Origin: Nocardioides silvaticus
GTDB taxonomy: Bacteria > Actinomycetota > Actinomycetes > Propionibacteriales > Nocardioidaceae
Assembly: GCF_003160695.1 (NCBI RefSeq)
Contig: NZ_QGDD01000001.1
Coordinates: forward strand, 310,001-374,000
Direction of reading: 5' to 3'
Length of the DNA stretch: 64,000 bases
Below, piece by piece: positions 52,487 to 59,285 of this stretch. A model generated the notes under the pieces. The model did not search any database. It was not told where the DNA came from and saw nothing but the letters and a program-made list of their open reading frames with translations. How positions within the stretch are numbered: position 1 is the first letter of the stretch; each line of letters starts with the position of its first letter. Made by a program: the position numbers and the translations under genes.

Positions 52487-52701
52487 TGGGCCTCCCCGAG
52501 GGTGCCGCGGCGGAACTCGAGCGCGGCGCGGACCTCGGCCGGGGTCAGGGTCGCCAGCTGCGCCTTCGCGGCCTGGACTTCGTGCAGCTGGGCGACGCAG
52601 CCGGTCAGCTGCTCGATCGCCTCGATCTCGCGGCCGGCGATCGCGAACAGCTCGGCGACCTGCTCCGGCGTAGCGGTCTCGCCGTCGTGGGTGTTTGTCA
52701 T
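52483..52701 (-). CDS. Small helical protein, first of the T4SS operon
   Basis: A 72-residue acidic protein from ATG 52701 with GGAGG upstream. Two helices are visible (TPEQVAELFAIAGREIEAIEQLTG and CVAQLHEVQAAKAQLATLTPAEVRAALEF). Its stop overlaps the ParA-like start by 4 bp. It lies 18 bp after the conjugation promoter motif, so it is the first gene of that transcript. Function unknown. Confidence 0.6.
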   Translation of the reverse strand: MTNTHDGETATPEQVAELFAIAGREIEAIEQLTGCVAQLHEVQAAKAQLATLTPAEVRAALEFRRGTLGEAQ

Positions 52702-52718
52702 TGGCTTCACCACCTCCA

Positions 52719-52754
52719 CTCGCCTATGTGTCGCGGGGCGGTTCGAGCGATCAC
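52719..52754 (-). promoter_or_regulatory. Conjugation promoter motif, copy 4, before the T4SS operon
   Basis: The minus strand has GTGATCGCT, 12 bases, CGACACATAGG, followed by CGAG. Both blocks are identical to copy 3 before the coupling-protein operon, while the 12-base spacer differs, so the blocks are under selection. It lies between the regulator gene stop (52763) and the start at 52701. Confidence 0.65.
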
Positions 52755-52762
52755 TTCCGGGC

Positions 52763-53716
52763 CTATTCGTCATGGCCGAACTTCCTCGGGGCGGCCGCGG
52801 CGAGGGCGCGCACGGTGCGCGAGCCGTGGCGACGGACGGTTGCCTCAGAGACCCCGATGCGGGGCGCGACCCGGCTGGACACCTCGTTGCTGAGCAGGCC
52901 GCCGTACCCGCGCGCCAGACGCCGGGTCTCGACCCGGTCGGCCTCCTCGACCAGGCACAGCAGCAGGTACCGGTCCGCGGGGCTGATGACCTCGTGGTCG
53001 CACGCCCACGCGAGCAGCTCCAGGAGCTCCTCGGTGGCCGACGGCTCCTCCTGCTCGGGGCCGGCGTCGGCGAGGATCTCGGGGCGGTGGAAGAGCGCGC
53101 CTGTGACCCGCTCGGTCCGCATCTCGGCCGAGTAGCCGGCGCCGTCGTCGGCGCTCGTAATGTCGCCGGCCGAGAAGGACTCCACGAGGGTCGTGTTCGC
53201 CCAAGTGCGGTCGGCCCGGGAGACGTAGAAGAAGTCGCCGACCTCGCGGAGCACGCCGACTCGGGTGTTGATCAAGATGTTGGACGCGACCTTCCGGAGC
53301 CGGCGCCACTTGAACGTGCGGACCTCGATCCACAGCTGCGAAGCCACGAGCTCGTCGACACGCTCGACCGCCGACCAGGTGCCCGCCATGACTGGCTGGC
53401 TGTCGCGGAAGACCTCGCGCGGCGGGAGGGTGCTCAGCCAGCCAGCGAGCCGGCAGGCGCCGGGCAGCAGGCACTTGGCGAGCGCGGCCGCAGCCGCGAT
53501 GTCGTCACCACCGTCGGGGGCCGCCAGCATGGCCAGCGCCAGGAGGACCTGGTCGGATTCTTCGTGGTCCACCGTCGGCAGCCAGGAGCGGATGTCGTCG
53601 AAGTTGTCGACCACACCGAGGCGCGGATCGATGGCCACCCAGGCCGGCCACTTCTGGCGGGCCTGGTCGAGCAGCTCGCTGTTGTCGTCGAGGCCGAGCT
53701 GGTCGCCCACACTCAT
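52763..53716 (-). CDS. Regulatory protein with sigma-region-4-like HTH
   Basis: A 317-residue protein from ATG 53716 (AAAGGAG site). The first 230 residues are helical with no family recognised (WPAWVAIDPRLGVVDNFDDI, ALAKCLLPGACRLAGWL). The last 80 (ISPADRYLLLCLVEEADRVETRRLA, then APRIGVSEATVRRHGSRTVRAL) look like a sigma-70 region 4/LuxR-type HTH. Placed immediately ahead of the T4SS operon and its promoter motif, it is the best candidate activator of the transfer regulon. This is inference from position and domain. Confidence 0.65.
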   Translation of the reverse strand: MSVGDQLGLDDNSELLDQARQKWPAWVAIDPRLGVVDNFDDIRSWLPTVDHEESDQVLLALAMLAAPDGGDDIAAAAALAKCLLPGACRLAGWLSTLPPREVFRDSQPVMAGTWSAVERVDELVASQLWIEVRTFKWRRLRKVASNILINTRVGVLREVGDFFYVSRADRTWANTTLVESFSAGDITSADDGAGYSAEMRTERVTGALFHRPEILADAGPEQEEPSATEELLELLAWACDHEVISPADRYLLLCLVEEADRVETRRLARGYGGLLSNEVSSRVAPRIGVSEATVRRHGSRTVRALAAAAPRKFGHDE

Positions 53717-53768
53717 CGCACTCGCTCCTTTGGTCCGTGGCTGTGCACGGCAGAAAGGTCGCGAGCGG

Positions 53769-53915
53769 GCGTCCCCGCATCCGTCCCCCCAGACCCCTGA
53801 TTTCGAGGGGGGACACTGAGGGGGACGCGCGTTTGCGCAGGTCAGAGGCGTCCCCCCGAAAGTTGAAGAAGTTTCTGGCCAACCCCTTGCGCAGCCCCGA
53901 TTGTCGAGATGCAGC
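53769..53915. repeat. Structured GC-rich repeat, copy B
   Basis: Second copy of the repeat at 32084-32232, same orientation, 21.7 kb away. The blocks GCGTCCCCGCATCCGTCCCCC, GGCGTCCCCCCGAAAGTT and TTGTCGAGATGCAGC are kept, and the sequence between them can again fold (GAGGGGGGAC and GGGGGACGC against GCGTCCCC). It lies between the T4SS regulator and the NACHT gene, just as copy A lies at the left of the copper cargo. The remaining bases of 53717-54106 hold no gene I can support. Confidence 0.65.
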
Positions 53916-54106
53916 CAAAGCGAGGCGATCGAACTTTCGCCTCAAGAACACTGGTTCGGTAGACATTCTGGCCAGTAGGGCCGGTTCACCGGACTTGACC
54001 GCTGCCGGATGGCAGCATCGTGGACCCGCTGGAACCTGGCCGATCAGGCGCCTGGATGTCGGACGCAGCGGCTAGGTTGCACGAGACCAGAACGGAGTTT
54101 GCGTAA

Positions 54107-56926
54107 GTGACCTATGACCTGCAGCGCCTCGGACCGCTGGGGTTTCAGGATGCCGCAGCAGCTCTCGTAATCGCCCAATTCGGCCCTGTCGTGCGCCGAC
54201 TCGGGCGCGGCAAGGACGGCGGCCGCGACATGGAGGCGCGCGGAGTTGTCGTCTGGTCCGGGACTCCAGAGAAGCCTGGCGAAGCTTGGGATGGCCATAC
54301 GGTCTTCCAGGTCAAGCACAGGGAGCGGCCGCTGGGCACCAAGGCCGACGCGCAATGGCTGTGGGACCAGATCCGCAACGAGCTCAACGAGTGGGCCAAC
54401 CCGGACTCGAACCGTCTGGAAGTGCCGAAATATCTCGTCTTCGTCTCCAACGTACGGCTCTCACCCGACCCTGTGGACGGGGGCCTCGCCTACGTCGAGG
54501 AGAAGATCTCCGGCTTCTTCACCGAACTCAATGACCGCAGTCTCGACGACGGTCCCGGACGCTACGAGCGCCAGACTCGCAGGCAGCGTCTGCAGCCACT
54601 CAAGAAGTGGCGCCTTATCGACGGGAACCAGGTCGACTCTTGGTTCGACATCCACGACGGTGTCCGGCGCGCCTATGACGGCTTCCTCACCACCGGTGAC
54701 GTCCTCGCAGACTTGGTGGCACTGCGCGCTGACCTGCCCGCCAAGGACCTCGAACCCGCTCTGCAGATCCATGCACGGAACTCGCTGGTCCGAGACCGCA
54801 ACATCTATTTCGATGAAGCCGGCGGTGACGGGGGCGGGGTGCCGCTGGATCGGATCGCGGTTGACCTACCGGTCCGCGTGCGCTCGACCAATGAAGCTGC
54901 GCGTGCCGTTCAGTACGTGCTCGACCGAGGGGAGCACGCGCTCAAGCCGTCGATCGCCACCCTCCCCAAGCCTCGCCACATCGTCCTGACCGGCGCGCCG
55001 GGCAACGGCAAGACGACTATTACCCGTTTCCTCGTCCAGGCCTACCGAGCCGCCATGCTCGCCGACGCCAACAACCTCGGCGACGACCACCGCGCCGTCA
55101 TCGACGGAACCGCCGAAAAGCTCCGGCTTCTCAAACGCGCGTTGCCCAGCCACCGGCGGTGGGCCGTGCGGGTCGACCTGGCCGAGTTCGCCAAACGCTT
55201 CGTCGCCGGCGGCCGACAGTCGCTGCTCGCTTGGATCGCCGAGGACCTCACTGCGCAGGGTTACACCCGCAAGCTCGAGCCGTGGTTGCTCAAGGAGTGG
55301 ATGAACACCTGGCCATGGTTCGTCGCCCTCGACGGGCTCGACGAGGTTTCCGAACCGGCCGTGCGCAAGTGGGTCATCGGCGCAGTGCACGAGTTCGTCG
55401 CGGATGCAGAAGCGGACGACTCCGACGTGTTCGTCCTGGTCACGACTCGCCCGAGTGGCTACGTCGACGAGATGTCGGCTGAGCAGTTTGACCGCATCGA
55501 CCTCACCGATCTACAGACCGCCGAAGCGCTCGCCTACGGGCATCTGGTCACCCAGATCCGCCTACGCAACGACAGCGCCAGGATCGCGCGCGTGGACGGC
55601 ATCTTGAAGGACGCCGCCAACAACGACGCATTGCGGCACCTGCTGCGCACCCCGCTCCAGGTGCAGATCATGTCGATCATCGCCGAGGGCGCCGGCCCCT
55701 TCGACCCGGACCGATTCAACCTCTTCTGGCGGTACTACGACGTCGTTGCTCGGCGCGAACAGACCAAGGAGAACACACGATTCGCCGAGCTCTTGCGCGA
55801 GCACGCTCCGCAGGTCCTCGACCTTCACGAACGCGTCGGCCTCGAGCTCCAACGCCGCAGCGAATCCGCAGACGGAGGAACAGCATTCATGTCGGAGGAA
55901 GACCTCTCCGCGATCGCCTGGCACGTTCTTGCCGATGAGGGCTACTCGCCGTCAGGCAAGGATGCGCAGCTCCTCGAACGGATCGTTCGCGCCGCAACAC
56001 ATCGCCTGGTCCTGCTAGTCCCACGAGGAGACGGTTACGGCTTCGACGTGCGCTCGCTTCAAGAACTCATGGCAGCTCGGCGCATCACGACGGGCGAACT
56101 CGACGTCGTTCTGGATCGCCTGCGAGCCCTGGCCCCCAGCCCGCACTGGCGCAACACCTGGTTGTTCGCAGCCGGCCGCCTGTTCGCCGAGCCACAGACC
56201 CACCAGCACGACGCCCTGCTCGAACTAGTGGCGAGCCTCGACGACGGCGTCGCCGACAGGTTTTCCTCGATCGCCCCCGTCGGGCCCTACCTCGCCTGGG
56301 ACATGCTCGATGACGGCATGGCTGCTTCTCGGCCGCGGCGTCTCAAACAGCTCATGGGCCTGGCAATGAAGGTGGTGGAGTATCCCGCACCCCAGGCGAT
56401 ACCTGACCTCGTTCCGCTCGTCATGCGACTCAGCGAAATCGACGACGACCTGCGCTGCCAAGTTCGCGACCATCTTCGCGAAGCCCTCGGCGGAGACACG
56501 AGCAGCCGGACCAACGCCGGAGCCATGCAGGCCCACATCCGAGATGCCGCGAAGAAGACGCCGACCAGCCCCGACGTACGCATGCTGGCCGAAGCCAAGC
56601 GGGCTCAAGGACGCTCGGTCACGCCCGACCCGCCCAGCGACTGGCAACACTTCGACGACGTCATCACAAGCCTCGCGAGCGACGCCGTTCACGACGTCGT
56701 CTCCCAGGCGGCGGCTGCTGTCCGAGCGGCACGGACGCGTGCCGTCACCGCCGAGGAGCTCGAGCACCTCGAGGCCGCTGCACTGGATCCCGAAGCATGC
56801 GAGCTCCTGGATGTTGCCCTAGACGCGGTCGCCCGTACCGAACCGGCAGTCGTCCGAGTCTGCTTCGAGGTCGCGCGCACGACGGCAGCGCGCCGGCAAC
56901 TCGCAGCGCTCCTCGACCAGGTTTAA
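54107..56926 (+). CDS. NACHT NTPase with N-terminal restriction-endonuclease-like domain, putative antiphage STAND protein
   Basis: A 939-residue protein from GTG 54107 (CGGAG upstream). The N-terminal 150 residues carry a PD-(D/E)xK-like pattern, GKDGGRDMEARG (about residues 35-46) and VFQVKHRER (about 66-74), as in Mrr-like nucleases. The NACHT core has Walker A TGAPGNGKTT (about 295), Walker B WFVALDGLDEV (about 404-414), the sensor VTTRPSGY and the winged-helix region (DALRHLLRTPLQVQIM). The C-terminal 350 residues are helical, probably repeat-like sensing modules. The build matches bacterial NACHT/Avs immune proteins that detect phage proteins and degrade DNA. It lies alone on the plus strand inside a minus-strand transfer region, a cargo sign. 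Confidence 0.8.
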   Translation: MTYDLQRLGPLGFQDAAAALVIAQFGPVVRRLGRGKDGGRDMEARGVVVWSGTPEKPGEAWDGHTVFQVKHRERPLGTKADAQWLWDQIRNELNEWANPDSNRLEVPKYLVFVSNVRLSPDPVDGGLAYVEEKISGFFTELNDRSLDDGPGRYERQTRRQRLQPLKKWRLIDGNQVDSWFDIHDGVRRAYDGFLTTGDVLADLVALRADLPAKDLEPALQIHARNSLVRDRNIYFDEAGGDGGGVPLDRIAVDLPVRVRSTNEAARAVQYVLDRGEHALKPSIATLPKPRHIVLTGAPGNGKTTITRFLVQAYRAAMLADANNLGDDHRAVIDGTAEKLRLLKRALPSHRRWAVRVDLAEFAKRFVAGGRQSLLAWIAEDLTAQGYTRKLEPWLLKEWMNTWPWFVALDGLDEVSEPAVRKWVIGAVHEFVADAEADDSDVFVLVTTRPSGYVDEMSAEQFDRIDLTDLQTAEALAYGHLVTQIRLRNDSARIARVDGILKDAANNDALRHLLRTPLQVQIMSIIAEGAGPFDPDRFNLFWRYYDVVARREQTKENTRFAELLREHAPQVLDLHERVGLELQRRSESADGGTAFMSEEDLSAIAWHVLADEGYSPSGKDAQLLERIVRAATHRLVLLVPRGDGYGFDVRSLQELMAARRITTGELDVVLDRLRALAPSPHWRNTWLFAAGRLFAEPQTHQHDALLELVASLDDGVADRFSSIAPVGPYLAWDMLDDGMAASRPRRLKQLMGLAMKVVEYPAPQAIPDLVPLVMRLSEIDDDLRCQVRDHLREALGGDTSSRTNAGAMQAHIRDAAKKTPTSPDVRMLAEAKRAQGRSVTPDPPSDWQHFDDVITSLASDAVHDVVSQAAAAVRAARTRAVTAEELEHLEAAALDPEACELLDVALDAVARTEPAVVRVCFEVARTTAARRQLAALLDQV

Positions 56927-56943
56927 CCGTCTCGTCGGGTGCG

Positions 56944-57091
56944 CTACGAGACCTCTGGATCGGCACGGAGCGAACGCATGGTCAGCTCGACCAAGCGCGT
57001 CGCCGCGGAATCATCTGGTGCCTTCGCCGCCGCGCTGAGGGCGTGGAGGCAGTAGTCGGCGAGCTCGCTCGCCGCGATGTCGGAGCGCAGC
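56944..57091 (-). pseudogene. tetR 3' fragment
   Basis: The minus strand reads DIAASELADYCLHAL, then AAAKAPDDSAATRLVELTMRSL and a stop at 56944. This closely matches the last 50 residues of the TetR at 39837-40412 (DIAASELADYCLHALGAAAK). No HTH part is present and homology ends near 57091. It is a truncated relic at the right edge of the NACHT cargo, evidence that a TetR-bearing cassette once lay here. The following bases to 57245 contain an imperfect hairpin but no gene. Confidence 0.75.
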
Positions 57092-57324
57092 CCGTCATGA
57101 CCCGAGACGCCTGGGGCTTTCCCCTTGCATCGGGCACCCCATCGGGCCGGCTATCGCCCGAGCCGTCCCGCCGCTATGCCGCCGGAGAAACGAGAACAGG
57201 CCCCCGTCCATACTCGAGGATGGGGGACCTGATTCTGACGCGGAGCTAGGGGGTGACGCCGACGCCGCGTGGGCTCATGTAGGTCGCGACCGGAACGCCG
57301 CTCAGGTGCCAGGTGGCGCTCCAC

Positions 57325-57511
57325 TCAGCGAAGGTCGAGGAAGCCGCCCGGCCCCTGCTTCTCCGCGGCCACGATCGCCTCACCGTCGCGGGCCATACGT
57401 GCGATCCACTCGGCCGGGTGGTCGTCGAGCTCGCCCTCCACGACCACCGCCGGCTCGGCGACGAACTCACACCCTCGGGAGCTCGGTGAGGCGACCCCAG
57501 ACGTTCTTCAT
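57325..57511 (-). pseudogene. Frameshifted small ORF at the end of the pilus operon
   Basis: From ATG 57511 one frame reads MKNVWGRLTELPR and stops. One base over, the next frame continues with CEFVAEPAVVVEGELDD and HPAEWIARMARDGEAIVAA to a stop at 57325. Together they look like one 60-residue protein split by a frameshift after ELPR. It may be a broken gene, a sequencing error or programmed shifting. No family recognised. Confidence 0.35.
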
Positions 57512-57523
57512 GCCCTTGCCACG

Positions 57524-58429
57524 TCATTGGGTCAGCACCTGTGCCTCGCCGATGCGGATCGGCAGCGGGTTGGTGGTCAGGTCGAACTCGATGGTTCCGG
57601 ACTGGCCACCACCGGTCCACTCGACAACCCAGTGGCTCGTGGCAGTGACCTGGTAGGCGCCCTCGGGCTGGTCCGTCGACATCTTCGCGTAGCGGTGCCC
57701 GCAGGTCGGCGAGTCCTGCTTGCCGTAGTGATCGGCGTACGGGGTGCCCTTGCCGGTGCAGTTCACCTTCGTCCCGTCCCCCATGTCCCACACGATGCTG
57801 GAGACGCTGGCGGTGGCACTGACCGAGACCGATCCCTCGCTGGCCGATGCAGTGATCGGGCCGAACGTGTCGTCGGTCGGGCTGTCGACCCACATCCACA
57901 CCGGCAGCCCAACCAGACCAGCGCGGTTCGGTGCAGATTCGGGGACGATGCCGATCTTGATGGGGTCCAGATCCATTGAGGCGATCGCCCGGTTGACGAG
58001 CACCACCGGATCGATTCCTACTTCGCCGGTCTGCACCCATGTGTACTCCCACGATGATCCCGGCGGCGGGAAGAAGCACATACGCCACGCACCGTCCTCG
58101 TTCGTCTGACCAGGAGGCGGCTCAAGCTTGTCGCCGATCTCCTCAGCCGACGGCCCGATCCAGCACTCGTGGACGCTGCTCCACACGGACCCCATCGGGC
58201 CGGTGCACGGGATCTCCCGACCGTTGTAGTTGCAGGTCGAAGAGCCCCCACCAGGTTCCTCGCCGCCACCCCCTGGGTCACCGCCCCCATCCGAGCAGTC
58301 GAGCTCGAACTGACCCGTCTCCGGGTTGTAGATCTCCTGGCAGTCCGCGCTCGCGCTCGTGGCGGTCAAGACGACGACTACGAACGCCGCGGGAACCGCC
58401 AGCACGAGCGCGAGTATTCGCCTCAGCAT
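57524..58429 (-). CDS. Secreted Cys-rich protein with PKD-like segment
   Basis: The product is 301 residues from ATG 58429, overlapping the upstream lipoprotein stop. Signal peptide LALVLAVPAAFVVVVLTATSASA. The mature part starts DCQEIYNPETGQFELDCSDG, has a Gly/Pro-rich linker, further Cys (CNYNG, CTGP, CWIGP, CFFPPP) and a beta-sandwich ending with SIVWDMGDGTKVNC and HRYAKMSTDQPEG, reminiscent of PKD domains. It is an extracytoplasmic part of the pilus-type operon, role unknown. Confidence 0.65.
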   Translation of the reverse strand: MLRRILALVLAVPAAFVVVVLTATSASADCQEIYNPETGQFELDCSDGGGDPGGGGEEPGGGSSTCNYNGREIPCTGPMGSVWSSVHECWIGPSAEEIGDKLEPPPGQTNEDGAWRMCFFPPPGSSWEYTWVQTGEVGIDPVVLVNRAIASMDLDPIKIGIVPESAPNRAGLVGLPVWMWVDSPTDDTFGPITASASEGSVSVSATASVSSIVWDMGDGTKVNCTGKGTPYADHYGKQDSPTCGHRYAKMSTDQPEGAYQVTATSHWVVEWTGGGQSGTIEFDLTTNPLPIRIGEAQVLTQ

Positions 58430-58989
58430 GACTGATCCCACTTGACGTCGGAGTTGGAGACCTTCCACGCGCCCTTGTCGCGAACGACCGTGTACTCAAT
58501 CGGGACAGGGTTGCGCAGCGGGTCACCGTTCGGATCGGTGTGCTTGATCTTCTTGCCGTCCTTGTTGCGCTCCACGACATCCGTTCGATCCTCGCAGTCG
58601 ATGATGAGGATCATCGAGTCCGATCGGCGGCGCGGCTCGGCGAGCGTGTGCACGTACTCCCCCGTGACCTTGATGTCGTACCGCTTGAGGGTGACAACAG
58701 CTTCTTGGATCTTGAGGAACTCGTCCCCCGTTGCCACCGGGTTGAGGCGCTTGAAGTCGATCGTGACGGCACGGTAGAAGTCGTCGCGCGCCTCGAGGTA
58801 CTTCGTCAGCTGTGCGGCCGCCTTCTCCTCATCTGTCTTCGGAGTCGGCGAGGCGGTGGGCGGCGTCGGTGACGGGGACTGGCTCGGGGTCTCCTGGACC
58901 GTGGGCTCGTTGTCGTCGCCGCCGCAGCCCGTGAGAGCCAGGGCGAGGGCGAGGGCCACTCCCCCGAGTGCGGAGTGGTGCTTCCTCAT
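58423..58989 (-). CDS. Lipoprotein of the pilus-type operon
   Basis: A 188-residue lipoprotein from ATG 58989 with a strong AGGAGGAG site. Lipobox LALALTGC (Cys about residue 22) is followed by a Ser/Pro/Thr linker and a domain with AAAQLTKYLEARDDFYRAVTI and PVPIEYTVVRDKGAWKVSNS, resembling small NTF2-like extracellular folds. The frame is open upstream into another ORF (see 58990-59262). It is cotranscribed with the Cys-rich secreted protein by overlap. Confidence 0.7.
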   Translation of the reverse strand: MRKHHSALGGVALALALALTGCGGDDNEPTVQETPSQSPSPTPPTASPTPKTDEEKAAAQLTKYLEARDDFYRAVTIDFKRLNPVATGDEFLKIQEAVVTLKRYDIKVTGEYVHTLAEPRRRSDSMILIIDCEDRTDVVERNKDGKKIKHTDPNGDPLRNPVPIEYTVVRDKGAWKVSNSDVKWDQSC

Positions 58990-59262
58990 GCGGTGTCTCC
59001 TCCTGTGGGTGGGCGGGGCCATGACGGATCGCTGGCTGACGTCGTTGGCGATGTGCTCGAGGTGTTCCTCGGCGGCGTCGACGAGCTCGGCCAGCGAGCC
59101 GTTGTCCGCCGGGTCGAACCCGAACTTCTTGTCGGCGTTGTAGAGGGTTCGGATGGTGTCGCGCACGAACACGGCCCGGGCGACGCGGCGGGCGTCAAGG
59201 TCGGCGTGGTCGGCGCCGGCCGCGGCGTAGCGGCCGGTGATCTCCTGGTCGAACGTTGCCAC
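58990..59262 (-). CDS. Upstream ORF in frame with the lipoprotein, no stop of its own
   Basis: From GTG 59262, which has GGAAGGGAGC upstream, the frame encodes ATFDQEITGRYAAAGADHAD then FVRDTIRTLYNADKKFGFDP and AELVDAAEEHLEHIANDVSQ, a compact helical domain of about 85 residues. It runs without a stop into the lipoprotein gene. Either the two are translated as one 279-residue protein with an internal lipoprotein signal, or the stop of a separate small gene was lost. The feature ends where the next strong start begins. Confidence 0.45.
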
Positions 59263-59285
59263 GTGCTGGTGCTCCCTTCCCCGAG

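Noticed and set aside
57246..58088. 280-codon minus-strand frame across the Cys-rich secreted protein gene
   Set aside because: It overlaps the signal-peptide-bearing gene 57524-58429 in another frame and shows no conserved pattern.
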